NCBI RefSeq assembly: GCF_963666525.1
Contig: NZ_OY762905.1
Coordinates: 3,327,501 to 3,391,500, forward strand
Direction of reading: 5' to 3'
Length of the DNA: 64,000 nt
DNA from: an uncultured Cohaesibacter sp.
GTDB lineage: Bacteria; Pseudomonadota; Alphaproteobacteria; Rhizobiales; Cohaesibacteraceae
Below the pieces are notes generated by a model, which saw only the letters and a program-made list of their open reading frames with translations, ran no database searches and had not been told where the DNA came from. Below, piece after piece: positions 15,673-23,086 of this stretch (positions are counted from its first letter, which is position 1; the number at the start of each line of letters is the position of its first letter). The position numbers and the translations under genes were made by a program.

Positions 15673-16899
15673 CTAGCCCCTGTCAAGATAGGCGCTGATC
15701 TGTTCTGGATCAAAGGTGCGACCATCGAAGAACTGGTCCGGACCAAGCAGGATCTGCCCCTTGTCCGCAGCAATCGGAGTGGGTTCGGCAAAGGCACCTT
15801 CGACCTTTTCACCCTCGATGGGCAAGGGCACATCAAACCCGGCCAGAGCCCTTCGCAGATAGTCCGGGCTGAAGGTCTTGCGCACACTCTCGATCAGATT
15901 TTCACTATAGGAGACATGTTCCCACCGGACCATCTGACTATAGAACCACAGGGCGTGGCTGTTCCACGGGAAAAGGGCCGCCCGCGAGACCGACAGATAG
16001 AAGTCGGGCACGTCTATGGTCGGGACATGGTCGAAACCGGTTCGGATCTTGCCACTGAAACCGGCCAGCAGGCATTCCTTTTCAAGGCCGAGATACTCGT
16101 CCCGAGACAAAATCTCGCACAAGCGGGAGAGATTGTCGGCATCCTCGATCCAGACTGCGGCGTTGTAGAGTGCCCGCAACAGGGCAAAATGCGCAGCTTC
16201 CTGATCGCGGGCAAAGCTGCGGCGCACGGCCAACACCTTCTCCGGGCTGGACTGCCAGATATGGGCCTTCGTTGTCAGCAGCACACCTTCGCCTTCAAGA
16301 ATGGCCTGACTGTTCCATGGCTCCCCGACACAATATCCATCAATGAGCCCGGACTTGAGCGCCTCGGGCATGGTGGATGGAGGCAGGAACAGGATCTCGA
16401 CATCCCGATCCGGGTCGATACCGCTGCCCGAGAGCCAATAGCGCAGTTCATAATTATGCGAAGAATAGGGATGCACGGCACCGAATTTCAATCGGCCAAG
16501 CCCGGCGTCCTGTCGTGCCCGGATCAGCCTTGCCAGATTGCGACCGGCGGAAGCCGCATCGAAATCGGTCGTATCGGTCGGCCCCAGATGCTGCTCCCAG
16601 ACCGACCGCGACAGGGTGATCATGTTGCCTCCCAATCCGAGCGCCATGGGAACCACCACATCGAGCGGCAGGGGAAACAGATTGCAGCTGGCGGCAACGG
16701 GAATGGAGGCCAGAATATGGGCGACATCGAACAGACCGATCGCCAGCTTGTCGCGCAACGTGGCCCAGCTTGTTTCCTTCTTCAGCTGCAGGTCGATGCC
16801 TTCCTGTTCCGCAAAGCCACATTCTTTGGCGACGATCAGAATGGCAGCATCATTGAGGGGAATGTAACCGGCTTGTATGGAAAACAGGGAATGGGTCAT
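15673..16899 (-). CDS. nasS: Cytoplasmic nitrate/nitrite sensor
   Basis: A 408-aa homologue of NrtA without a signal peptide (starts MTHSLFSIQAGYIPLNDAA), hence cytoplasmic, as expected of NasS. It keeps the anion-binding landmarks of the family: [16 protein letters not shown] and [13 protein letters not shown]. Known NasS proteins bind NasT when nitrate is absent and release it on nitrate or nitrite binding. The start at 16899 is 13 bp after the nasT stop; an upstream in-frame start at 16956 would overlap nasT. The nasT-nasS order and tight spacing support the call. It is followed by 300 bp holding the nrtA regulatory region. Confidence 0.93.
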   Translation of the reverse strand: MTHSLFSIQAGYIPLNDAAILIVAKECGFAEQEGIDLQLKKETSWATLRDKLAIGLFDVAHILASIPVAASCNLFPLPLDVVVPMALGLGGNMITLSRSVWEQHLGPTDTTDFDAASAGRNLARLIRARQDAGLGRLKFGAVHPYSSHNYELRYWLSGSGIDPDRDVEILFLPPSTMPEALKSGLIDGYCVGEPWNSQAILEGEGVLLTTKAHIWQSSPEKVLAVRRSFARDQEAAHFALLRALYNAAVWIEDADNLSRLCEILSRDEYLGLEKECLLAGFSGKIRTGFDHVPTIDVPDFYLSVSRAALFPWNSHALWFYSQMVRWEHVSYSENLIESVRKTFSPDYLRRALAGFDVPLPIEGEKVEGAFAEPTPIAADKGQILLGPDQFFDGRTFDPEQISAYLDRG

Positions 16900-16912
16900 G
16901 GCGTTCCGGCTC

Positions 16913-17503
16913 CTACAAGTCCATCGCTTCTGCAGCGAGTACAATGCTATGCGCAACGTCGGACATTTTCTTTTGCTTGTTCATTGCAGTGGTGCGTATC
17001 TGGCGATAGGCCTCGTCTTCTGTCAAGCCACGGTGATTGATCAAGATCTGCTTTGCCTTGCCAAGGATGTCCCTGTCCTTCAACTGGGACCGGACCTCCT
17101 TCAACTCATCCTCCATCTTGGAGTAGGCCCTGAAGCGCGCAATCGCCATTTCCATGATGGGGCGCACGCGATCCTTTTTGAGCCCGTCTACCACATAGGC
17201 CGACACGCCCGCATCAATGGCTTCCTGCATCGAGGCAAGATCGGACTGATCAACAAACATGGCGATCGGTCGCTTGATCGAGCGGGACAGGGCAAAGAAG
17301 GCTTCAAGCGTGTCGCGTTGCGGGTTCTCCAGATCCACCACAATGACATCTGGCTGCACCACTTCAACAAGACTGGCAAAGCCGTTGAAGCTGGTGATGA
17401 TCTCGACATTCGAATAGCCGTTCTCGATCAGTCCAAGCTTGATGATGGACGCTCGGGACCGGTTTTCGTCTGCTACAAGAATTTTGAGATCCGACTGCTG
17501 CAT
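16913..17503 (-). CDS. nasT: ANTAR-domain antiterminator of nitrate assimilation
   Basis: A 196-aa response-regulator-like RNA-binding protein. The N-terminal receiver fold (ILVADENRSR, VIVVDLENPQRD with the would-be phospho-Asp, and a switch-region Lys in DGLKKDRVRP) occupies residues 1-120. The C-terminal ANTAR helices begin near 140 (LKDRDILGKAKQILINHRGLTEDEAYRQIRTTAMNKQKKMSDVA) and keep the characteristic Ala-x-x-x-Leu and Glu-Ala-x-x-x-Ile-Arg pattern. NasT binds paired hexaloop hairpins and prevents termination; both candidate targets lie in this window. The ATG at 17503 begins MQQSDLKILV at the natural receiver start; an in-frame start at 17566 is less likely. Confidence 0.94.
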   Translation of the reverse strand: MQQSDLKILVADENRSRASIIKLGLIENGYSNVEIITSFNGFASLVEVVQPDVIVVDLENPQRDTLEAFFALSRSIKRPIAMFVDQSDLASMQEAIDAGVSAYVVDGLKKDRVRPIMEMAIARFRAYSKMEDELKEVRSQLKDRDILGKAKQILINHRGLTEDEAYRQIRTTAMNKQKKMSDVAHSIVLAAEAMDL

Positions 17504-17713
17504 GTCTTCAGGATGACATATTGAACAGGCCAGAAAAAGGCAAAACAGATCGGGAGCATGTTTCATTCCCGTTCAAATATAAGGCAGATCGGGAAGGAGA
17601 GCGGTCAGCGTCGTTCGTGTTCCAATGCGCGTCCGTCAGCCATGATTGGCCAGCATTCGCCACCAGGGCGGAGCAACTTCGGCTAAACGGCAGGTGCCTA
17701 TCTTGAAAGAGTT

Positions 17714-17746
17714 AAAAAATAGGCAAAACCGCTGCAATGCTGCCTA
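17714..17746 (-). terminator. Terminator-like hairpin in the nasT upstream region
   Basis: On the minus strand TAGGCA (17746-17741) pairs with TGCCTA (17725-17720) and is followed by six T (17719-17714), about 210 nt before nasT. If the nasT promoter lies further upstream, this could attenuate nasTS itself; otherwise it would stop leftward transcription from the FNT promoter region. No clear hexaloop pair is seen before it. Confidence 0.4.
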
Positions 17747-17854
17747 ATTGATCAAAGGTGCGGCTGCTTCTTTTCGCCTCCAGACGGGTCACTGTATTAC
17801 GCATAAAGACGTAAGTGTTTGAAATTACAGATTTTCACTTTCAGATTTCGATTT

Positions 17855-17870
17855 TGGCACGGACCTTGCT
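17855..17870 (+). promoter_or_regulatory. Sigma-54 (RpoN) promoter of the FNT-nirA operon
   Basis: TGGCACGGACCTTGCT matches the -24/-12 consensus TGGCACG-N4-TTGCW without a mismatch. The expected start is about 12 nt downstream, directly before the paired hairpins at 17885-17922. An AAAGGTGCGG sequence near 17754 could be a degenerate NtrC half-site about 100 bp upstream, but this is weak. Confidence 0.87.
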
Positions 17871-17884
17871 TTGTATGAAGCAGA

Positions 17885-17922
17885 TTGCAGCGAGGTCTGC
17901 AAACTGCGTCCAACGGCGGACG
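17885..17922 (+). promoter_or_regulatory. ANTAR (NasT) RNA target in the FNT operon leader
   Basis: Two adjacent hexaloop hairpins are separated by 4 nt. The first is TTGCAG-CGAGGT-CTGCAA (17885-17902, 6-bp stem, loop with G4 but not A1). The second is CGTCC-AACGGC-GGACG (17907-17922, 5-bp stem, loop with A1 and G4). Together with the sigma-54 promoter just upstream, this mirrors the nrtA leader and suggests one NasT controls both operons. Confidence 0.72.
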
Positions 17923-18061
17923 GTATATACGGCAATGAAGCTATCCAGGTGTTTCCTCCAAAGGCAGCGTATGTCTTGAGTGGTAGTTCGCGTATTCCGT
18001 CCGATTGTGCGCACCAGTAAGCCCCCAAGAGGCAACTCCCGGAAAATTTTATGCCAAACCC

Positions 18062-18091
18062 AGTCGCGCTATTTGCGCAAGACTTGCTTTT
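18062..18091 (+). terminator. Weak terminator-like hairpin before the FNT start codon
   Basis: AGTCGCGC pairs with GCGC-(AA)-GACT around a TATTT loop and is followed by TGCTTTT, ending 14 nt before the ATG at 18106. It occupies the same place as the strong nrtA attenuator, but the stem is bulged and the T-tract is broken. It would be the terminator through which the ANTAR leader acts. Confidence 0.45.
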
Positions 18092-18105
18092 GACAGGAGT
18101 TTTCA

Positions 18106-18942
18106 ATGGCTTACGTAAAACCATCAGAATTTGCCGCCCAGATGATCGAGGCTGGTGAAGCTAAAGTTTTCATGTCGACCAAGGATACCTTGATCCGCGC
18201 TTACATGGCCGGTGCCATTCTGGCGCTCGCGGCGGCCTTTGCCGTGACCATCGCAGTCAACACGGGCAACTTTTTGGTCGCCTCCCTGTTGTTCCCGGTC
18301 GGCTTCTGCATGCTCTATCTGCTCGGCTTCGACCTGCTGACCGGCGTGTTCACACTTGCCCCTCTGGCTCTTCTGGCCAAACGCCCCGGCGTGACCTGGG
18401 GCGGCGTATTGCGCAACTGGGGTCTGGTCTTTGTTGGCAATTTCGCCGGAGCCCTGACCACTGCCGTCTTCATGGCCATCATCTTTACCATGGGCTTCTC
18501 ACAGGAGCCGAATGCCGTGGGTCAGAAGATCGGCAAGATCGGTGAGGCACGGACTCTGGGCTACGCCGCCGCCGGCGCTGCCGGAATGCTGACGGTGTTC
18601 ATCCGCGCCGTGATGTGCAACTGGATGGTCTCCACCGGTGTTGTCGCCGCGATGATGTCCAGCACGGTCTCCGGCAAGATCATGGCCATGTGGATGCCCA
18701 TTCTGGTCTTCTTCTATCTCGGTTTCGAGCATTCCATCGTCAACATGTTCCTGTTCCCGTCGGGCATCATGCTTGGTGGCCAGTTCACCTGGTTCGACTA
18801 TCTCGCTTATAACGAGCTGCCGGTGATCCTTGGCAACGTCGTGGGCGGCCTGACTTTTGTTGGTGGCATGATCTACGCAACCCACTTCAAAACCTCTCCA
18901 TCGCGTCGCCCGGTCGGCATTGTCGCCGAGCCAGCAGAATAA
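18106..18942 (+). CDS. Formate/nitrite transporter (FNT, NirC-type)
   Basis: A 278-aa inner-membrane channel of the FocA/NirC family with six membrane segments, working as a pentamer. Family marks: a central RAVMCNWMV (about residue 167) and GFEHSIVNMFLFPSG (about 207), which contains the conserved pore His and the broken-helix region. Nitrite is the likely ion because the operon continues with nirA; uptake, or export of excess nitrite, would both fit. AGGAG precedes the ATG at 18106. The gene leads the plus-strand operon behind a sigma-54/ANTAR leader and is followed by a strong hairpin. Confidence 0.9.
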   Translation: MAYVKPSEFAAQMIEAGEAKVFMSTKDTLIRAYMAGAILALAAAFAVTIAVNTGNFLVASLLFPVGFCMLYLLGFDLLTGVFTLAPLALLAKRPGVTWGGVLRNWGLVFVGNFAGALTTAVFMAIIFTMGFSQEPNAVGQKIGKIGEARTLGYAAAGAAGMLTVFIRAVMCNWMVSTGVVAAMMSSTVSGKIMAMWMPILVFFYLGFEHSIVNMFLFPSGIMLGGQFTWFDYLAYNELPVILGNVVGGLTFVGGMIYATHFKTSPSRRPVGIVAEPAE

Positions 18943-18960
18943 GCAAGCCCTCCCAAGGCA

Positions 18961-18994
18961 AAAGATCAGGATGCCACAGTGCATCCTGATCTTT
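18961..18994 (+). repeat. Perfect 14-bp hairpin between the FNT and PP2C/kinase genes
   Basis: Arms at 18961-18974 and 18981-18994 pair completely around a CACAGT loop. The end is TTT followed by GAAG, so it is at best a weak terminator. Since the downstream genes lack another evident promoter, it probably reduces read-through or protects the upstream FNT mRNA, setting higher channel expression than kinase expression. Confidence 0.7.
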
Positions 18995-19020
18995 GAAGGG
19001 ATCGAAACAGAGAGTTTTTG

Positions 19021-20793
19021 ATGATGCTGGCCACTGCACTAAGCGAAACGCGGAAGAAACCTGCCGAGCCCGTTGTTCTCGGTCAGGCGACGTCGCCTGG
19101 TCCCAAGGACCGGAACGACGACTTCCACGGAGCCGTTATTCCGGAAGGGCAGATGCTCGCCTCCAAAGGACGGATTTTCGCAGTGGCAGATGGCATTTCC
19201 ACGTCCAGCTTCGGCGGCAGTGCGGCCCAAACCGCGATCCGCTCGCTCATGTCCGACTATTTCGCAACGCCGGAAGCATGGACGGCCAAGACGGCCATAT
19301 CACGGGTAGTCAACGCCACCAACAGTTGGCTCAATGCCCAATCCAGTTTCAAAGGGATCTATGATCCTGATCGCGGCTATGTCTGCACCCTCGCCACACT
19401 GGTGCTGAAAGGGGCAACCGCGCATATCTTCAATATCGGTGACAGCCGCATTTGGCGCGTGACCGGCGACACCCTGGAGCCTTTGACGCGGGTGCATCGC
19501 GTCACCTTGAGCGATGGACAAACCGTGCTCTCCCGTGCGCTCGGCGTCGAGAGTGCAATCGAGATCGACTATCGCAAGGAAACCGTTGCCCGGGGGGATG
19601 TCTACATACTCTCGACCGATGGCCTGCATGAGGTCTGGAATGAGAAGCAGGTGGTTGCTGCGATCAAATCTGCCAGTAAGGAACAGGACCTTGATGCCGT
19701 CGCAGCTGCGATCATTGAGGATGCGCTTGACAATGGGGCCGGTGACAATCTGACCATTCAAATCATCAGGATCGATCAGCGCCTCGACCAGTCTCGGTAC
19801 AGTTTCTCCACGGATGAGGATCTCCAGCCGCTGATCGTGCGCCTGACGCCTGGTTCCATGATCGATGGCATTACCATCCTGCGGGAAATCCATTCCAACC
19901 ACCGGTCTGAAATCTTCATTGGCCGCCTCGAAGACGGGCGCAAGGTCTGTGTCAAGATTCCCGCGCAAACGGTGCTTCAGGATGAGGAGGCTTTGCGTCG
20001 CTTCATGATCGAGGAGTGGGTAGCCAGACGCATCAACAGCCCGCACACAGTATCGGTGCCAACTCACGACTCCAGCCGATCCGGTCTCTATCTGCTGACG
20101 GACCTTGTGGAGGGCCAGACCCTGCGCCAATGGATGCATGACAATCCGGAACGCAGCGTCGAGCAGGTCCGCACCATTCTCGAGCAGATCATCAAGGGCC
20201 TGCGCGCCATCCACCGCAAGGAAATGCTGCATCAGGATCTCCGCCCGGAAAATATCATCCTGAGCGAGGACCTGCACGTTACCATCATCGATTTCGGCTC
20301 TGCCTATGTCGCCGGTGTTCAGGAAGCAGGCCCCGCAGGGACAGACGCCGAAATAATGGGGACCGTGCAATATACCGCACCTGAGTATTACGCAGCGCAA
20401 GCGATCAACTGGCGCTCGGATCTCTTCTCCCTCGGCGTGATTGCCTATGAGCTGTTCACCGATGCACTTCCCTATGGCACACAGGTCTCCCACATGCGCA
20501 AAGCCTCGGATCTGCGCAAGCTGCGCTATCAAAAGGCCCAGAGCGCGCGACGTATCATTCCGGACTGGATTGATGACGCCCTGGCAAGAGCGGTTCACCC
20601 CATCCCGGAAAAGCGCTTTGACGCCCTGTCGGAATTCGCAGGCGCATTGCGCGCGCCCAGCATCCTTTACCGGGCAAAAGCCCAGAAGCCGCTGTTTGAC
20701 AGGACGCCGCTGGAAGTCTGGCGTATCGCGGCAATCATCTTGGCGGGAATTTGCCTGGGGCAGGGCCTGCTTCTGGCGGAAAAGTTTCAATGA
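19021..20793 (+). CDS. PP2C phosphatase / Ser-Thr kinase fusion, membrane anchored
   Basis: A 590-aa protein with two opposed activities. Residues ~20-250 are a PP2C phosphatase: D57 in AVADGIS, NIGDSRIWR, LSTDG (D200) and GAGDNL (D242) supply metal ligands. Residues ~275-545 are a protein kinase: K312 in VCVKIP, H404-Q-D406 in place of HRD followed by N411, and DFG at 424-426 are present, while the glycine-rich loop (IHSNHRSEIFIG) is poor. One membrane helix (AAIILAGICLGQGLLLA) closes the C-terminus, leaving both domains in the cytoplasm. Similar fusions lie in nitrate-assimilation clusters of Pseudomonas and other bacteria, but their target is not established to my knowledge. Start at the ATG at 19021; a TTG and a second ATG flank it. 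Confidence 0.88.
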   Translation: MMLATALSETRKKPAEPVVLGQATSPGPKDRNDDFHGAVIPEGQMLASKGRIFAVADGISTSSFGGSAAQTAIRSLMSDYFATPEAWTAKTAISRVVNATNSWLNAQSSFKGIYDPDRGYVCTLATLVLKGATAHIFNIGDSRIWRVTGDTLEPLTRVHRVTLSDGQTVLSRALGVESAIEIDYRKETVARGDVYILSTDGLHEVWNEKQVVAAIKSASKEQDLDAVAAAIIEDALDNGAGDNLTIQIIRIDQRLDQSRYSFSTDEDLQPLIVRLTPGSMIDGITILREIHSNHRSEIFIGRLEDGRKVCVKIPAQTVLQDEEALRRFMIEEWVARRINSPHTVSVPTHDSSRSGLYLLTDLVEGQTLRQWMHDNPERSVEQVRTILEQIIKGLRAIHRKEMLHQDLRPENIILSEDLHVTIIDFGSAYVAGVQEAGPAGTDAEIMGTVQYTAPEYYAAQAINWRSDLFSLGVIAYELFTDALPYGTQVSHMRKASDLRKLRYQKAQSARRIIPDWIDDALARAVHPIPEKRFDALSEFAGALRAPSILYRAKAQKPLFDRTPLEVWRIAAIILAGICLGQGLLLAEKFQ

Positions 20794-20830
20794 GCAAGTC
20801 CGAACCTGATCAAACCATTGGAGAAAACAG

Positions 20831-21274
20831 ATGATGACCAAAGACGATGTGACCATTCTCATTCTGGAAGCAAAAAAGAAGGCAGGTCTTGGATGGGGCG
20901 AAATTGCCGACAGGATCGGGATGTCGCCGGTCTTCACCCACTCGGCATGTGTCGGCATGAATGCTTTTCCGCTTGAGAAAGCAAAGGCGCTTTCCGCTCT
21001 GCTCGGGTTGCCGGAAGAGGCCGCGGACATTCTGGCTGAAAGCCCGACCAAGACGTGGGAACAGACCGTCCCGACCGACCCTTGCATCTATCGGTTCTAT
21101 GAAGTCGTTGGCGTCTATGGCCCAACTTTGAAAGCCCTCATCCACGAAGAATTCGGCGACGGCATCATGTCCGCCATTGACTTCGACATGAGCGTGACGC
21201 GCGTCCCCAACCCCAAGGGCGATCGCGTCAAAATCGAGATGAGTGGCAAGTACCTCCAGTATAACGCCTGGTAA
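20831..21274 (+). CDS. cynS: Cyanase (cyanate hydratase)
   Basis: Decomposes cyanate with bicarbonate to ammonia and two CO2 (via carbamate); the native enzyme is a decamer. The 147-aa length is close to E. coli CynS (156). The catalytic triad is conserved: R88 and E91 in YRFYE and S114 in MSAIDFD, matching Arg96, Glu99 and Ser122 of E. coli. The N-terminal helical domain (MTKDDVTILILEAKKKAGLGWGEIADRIG) is also typical. GGAG lies 7 nt before the ATG. The gene sits inside the nitrite reductase operon, so cyanate would be used under the same nitrogen control. No carbonic anhydrase gene (cynT) is adjacent. Confidence 0.96.
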   Translation: MMTKDDVTILILEAKKKAGLGWGEIADRIGMSPVFTHSACVGMNAFPLEKAKALSALLGLPEEAADILAESPTKTWEQTVPTDPCIYRFYEVVGVYGPTLKALIHEEFGDGIMSAIDFDMSVTRVPNPKGDRVKIEMSGKYLQYNAW

Positions 21275-21314
21275 AGCCGAACAAACACTTGAAATAATAC
21301 AGGAGTGCCCAACC

Positions 21315-23054
21315 ATGCATGCCCCAGTAGAAAAGAAAAAAGGCTTCAGCCCGGAGCAACTGTCCTATCTCGTCGATGCCATGGCACAGCTCAATCTTCA
21401 TGAGGCCTTTTCCGGAGGTGTAGGCCAGGAGGCCAGGCCGGAAATGGTGTACGGCACGCCTGTTGACGATCTGTGTAAAGAGGAATTGGCCAAGTATCAG
21501 CTCCATCCGCTTGATCTGCGCATGAAGATGGAGGGCTGGACAAGCCGCAACGAACTGGCGACAGGGCTTGATCAGTTCCTGTTGCGTCACTGGGGCTTTT
21601 TCAATGTGGAACCGAGCAGTCCGGCCTACATGTTGCGGATGCGCCTGCCAGCCTGCAAGTTGCGGGGCGACCAGATGTTGATGTTGGCCGAGATTGCTGA
21701 ACAGCATGCAGGCGGCTACGCCCATGTCACGACCCGCGGCAACATCCAGATGCGCGAGATCCAGCCAAAAGATGTGCTGACCATCATGGACAAGCTGCAT
21801 TCGGTCGGTCTGTCCTGCCATGGCACGGGGGCGGATTCTGCCCGCAACATGACGGCCGCGCCAACGGCCGGTTTCGACCCCGTCGAGCTGATCGACATGG
21901 CACCTTATACGATCCGCCTCTCCAATCTGGTGCTCAACACCCGGGCGTTGCAGGGGCTGCCACGCAAATTCAACATCTCCTTTGATGGCGGCGGACAGAT
22001 TTCCTGCGTCAGTGACAGCAACGACATCTCGTTTCAGGCGGTCAGGATCGGCGATAATGATCAGGGCGTGGAGCCGGGTATCTACTGCCGCATTCTGCTC
22101 GGCGGCATCTCTGGCCACAAGGATCTGGCCCGTGATACGGGGCTGCTGTGCACGCCGGAACAGACGGTCATGGCCGGAGCAGCCATGCTGCATGTATTCG
22201 TCGAGCATGCCGACCGCACCAACCGCAAGAAAGCGCGCCTCAAATATTTGCTGGATGCCAAAGGCATGGACTGGTTCATGGCAATGACCGAGGCCAAACT
22301 GGAGGAATTTGATGCCGGATTTTCGTTTCTCCGCCTTGCCGCAAATCATGATGCGCAACGGGCACAGATCAAGCGGCAGGGACACATCGGCGTGCATCCG
22401 CAAAAGGATACCGTCCGCAGCTACATCGGACTGGCTCTGGAGATGGGCAGGCTGTCGCCCGAGCAGATGCGCCTCATTGGCCTATTGGCAATGGAAAGGG
22501 GATTGAATGATCTGCGCCTGACCGTCTGGCAGAATTTGATCATTCCCCATATCCCGAATGACGAAATCGATGCCGTCGCAGCGCGCCTCAACGAGGCCGG
22601 TCTTCAGACCACGGCAACCGCCTTTGCGGCTGGCGCTGTCGCCTGCACGGGCAAGTGGGGCTGCAAGTTCGGCCTTGCATCCACCAAGCAGGACGGGACG
22701 CGCCTCGTGCGTCACCTCGAAAGCCGGTTCACGCTGGACCAACCGATCAATATTCATCTGACAGGGTGTCCGAACAGCTGTGCCCAGCACTATATCGGCG
22801 ACGTCGGTCTTGTCGGTGCGACCTTGTCGGATGGCGGTGAGGGGTACTTTGTCGTGCTCGGAGGTGGCAGCGACAACGATCGTGGCATTGGCAGATCCCT
22901 CTGCGGTCCTGTCGCAGCAACAGAGATTGAAACCGTCATCGAAACGGTGATTGGCAACTATCTCTCCCGCAGGGATGCCGGGGAGAGCTTTCTGGCCTTT
23001 GTGAGAAAGCTCACGGACGACCAGTTGCCCGGCCTGCTTGAGGCCTCTCACTGA
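21315..23054 (+). CDS. nirA: Ferredoxin-type assimilatory nitrite reductase
   Basis: Six-electron reduction of nitrite to ammonium on siroheme/[4Fe-4S] in the cytoplasm. The 579-aa protein has the duplicated nitrite/sulfite reductase half-domains (HVTTRGNIQMREI near 137 as siroheme arginine region; SNLVLNTRALQGLPRKF near 203). The cluster cysteines are C444, C450, C485 and C489 (CTGKWGC and TGCPNSC). It is the single-domain plant/cyanobacterial type, not the NADH-dependent NirBD type, so it needs a low-potential donor, perhaps ferredoxin or the flavoprotein encoded next. Start ATG at 21315 with AGGAG 9 nt upstream; in-frame starts inside cynS are disregarded. Siroheme sulfite reductase (CysI) is the alternative, disfavoured by context. 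Confidence 0.92.
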   Translation: MHAPVEKKKGFSPEQLSYLVDAMAQLNLHEAFSGGVGQEARPEMVYGTPVDDLCKEELAKYQLHPLDLRMKMEGWTSRNELATGLDQFLLRHWGFFNVEPSSPAYMLRMRLPACKLRGDQMLMLAEIAEQHAGGYAHVTTRGNIQMREIQPKDVLTIMDKLHSVGLSCHGTGADSARNMTAAPTAGFDPVELIDMAPYTIRLSNLVLNTRALQGLPRKFNISFDGGGQISCVSDSNDISFQAVRIGDNDQGVEPGIYCRILLGGISGHKDLARDTGLLCTPEQTVMAGAAMLHVFVEHADRTNRKKARLKYLLDAKGMDWFMAMTEAKLEEFDAGFSFLRLAANHDAQRAQIKRQGHIGVHPQKDTVRSYIGLALEMGRLSPEQMRLIGLLAMERGLNDLRLTVWQNLIIPHIPNDEIDAVAARLNEAGLQTTATAFAAGAVACTGKWGCKFGLASTKQDGTRLVRHLESRFTLDQPINIHLTGCPNSCAQHYIGDVGLVGATLSDGGEGYFVVLGGGSDNDRGIGRSLCGPVAATEIETVIETVIGNYLSRRDAGESFLAFVRKLTDDQLPGLLEASH

Positions 23055-23086
23055 TACCCAAACCGATTTTTGCGAGCTCCGGAACC

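Noticed and set aside
17825-18124. Minus-strand frame across the FNT leader
   Set aside because: It overlaps the sigma-54 promoter and hairpins and has no protein-like features.
19021-20793. Kinase/phosphatase as part of a phage-defence system
   Set aside because: The gene lies inside a nitrogen operon with no nuclease, reverse transcriptase or other defence partner nearby.
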